Both the position numbers and the translations under genes were made by a program. Source: Crocosphaera sp. UHCC 0190 (GTDB taxonomy: Bacteria; Cyanobacteriota; Cyanobacteriia; Cyanobacteriales; Microcystaceae). From it: DNA of 64,000 nt. Positions 63,823 through 64,000 of the stretch are shown piece after piece. Where the stretch lies: NCBI RefSeq assembly GCF_034932065.1, contig NZ_JAYGHP010000014.1:60163-124162 (forward strand), written 5' to 3'. The notes below the pieces were generated by a model, which saw only the letters and a list, made by a program, of their open reading frames with translations, searched no databases and had not been told where the DNA came from. Positions within the stretch are counted from its first letter, which is position 1. The number at the start of each line of letters is the position of its first letter.

Positions 63823-64000
63823 TCGGACATAAATAAGCAGCACTGTGTTAACTTATGTTAAGATTTTTCAGGCGATCGCTAAAAAAAATTCCAAAAGTAT
63901 GTTAATAGAGTTAGTCAAGAAATAGATCAAATAATGTCATCTCCTCCTTTAAGAGTATTTTTAACATCTGAGCAAGAAAGAACCCTATTTGAGTTAAGTA
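63818..64000 (+). mobile_element. Left end of an IS630-type insertion sequence (cut by window edge)
   Basis: The methyltransferase homology ends within GCTAA at 63815-63818. From there the sequence GTAGTCGGACATAAATAAG is non-coding and leads to a transposase start at 63934. A TA dinucleotide is present at 63816-63817 (and at 63820-63821), fitting the TA target of IS630 elements. The right end and transposase body lie outside the window, so the boundary is approximate. Confidence 0.65.
63934..64000 (+). CDS. IS630-type transposase, N-terminal start (partial)
   Basis: From ATG 63934 the frame is open to the window end, giving 22 residues: SPPLRVFLTSEQERTLFELS after the first Met-Ser. This matches the beginning of IS630-family transposases, just ahead of their helix-turn-helix. 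Too short to judge if the gene is intact. Confidence 0.6.
   Translation, partial: MSSPPLRVFLTSEQERTLFELS

Overview
The window is chromosomal DNA of a unicellular cyanobacterium, most likely of the Crocosphaera/Cyanothece/Rippkaea group. Seen in the sequence: low GC, frequent HIP1 octamers (GCGATCGC, for example at 1446-1453 and 30988-30995), a PEP-CTERM protein, DUF1822 and CHAT/STAND proteins, many pentapeptide, Uma2 and toxin-antitoxin genes, and a myxoxanthophyll-type carotenoid desaturase. The genus assignment is inference. I see no prophage and no CRISPR array. The only insertion sequence is an IS cut by the right edge.

Layout. 1-645: end of an unrecognised gene and a small secreted protein. 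779-7874: a tight four-gene operon (sigma-like regulator, DUF1822 protein, CHAT protease-like/STAND ATPase membrane protein with an EF-hand-like loop, secreted partner). This is the best candidate in the window for an uncharacterised signalling or conflict system. 7918-11231 (minus): secreted M48 metalloprotease, secreted hypothetical, cytosolic Ser/Thr kinase. 11564-15065: HU protein and PutA. 15130-17374: accessory patch with HicAB, a second antitoxin whose RelE-like toxin is truncated, a 36-residue membrane peptide and two minus-strand hypotheticals.

17515-32112: oxidoreductase, PEP-CTERM surface protein, FemAB-like acyltransferase, RibD-like reductase plus HAD protein, a CheA-type hybrid kinase, GlmU, CrtD-like desaturase, Uma2 nuclease and LeuA. 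tRNA-Leu(GAG) follows on the minus strand. 32555-40379: HtrA protease, VanX-like dipeptidase, hypotheticals, HNH nuclease, VWA protein, a long gene-free stretch holding a candidate structured RNA (38991-39138), and a DUF318 permease.

40583-47215: an RND efflux adaptor and its probable pump, separated by an orphan HicB-like gene, a 188-bp MITE-like element, a pentapeptide-repeat gene and a small gene. 47212-57811 is mostly housekeeping: a Cys-repeat secreted protein, Tgt, an OmpR regulator, GlgP, a Tat-type phosphoesterase, peptide deformylase, DUF2062, MnmE and DUF2141. 57947-62002: an OppC-type permease, ThiL, Uma2 and a fused osmoprotectant ABC permease/binding protein. 62060-64000 is decaying: a META-DUF4377 protein split by a frameshift in an A9 run, and a D12 adenine methyltransferase broken by an IS630-type element that runs off the window.

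Most genes are independent housekeeping units. The connected sets are the CHAT/STAND operon, the envelope protease/kinase trio (neighbourhood only), the TA patch and the interrupted efflux pair.
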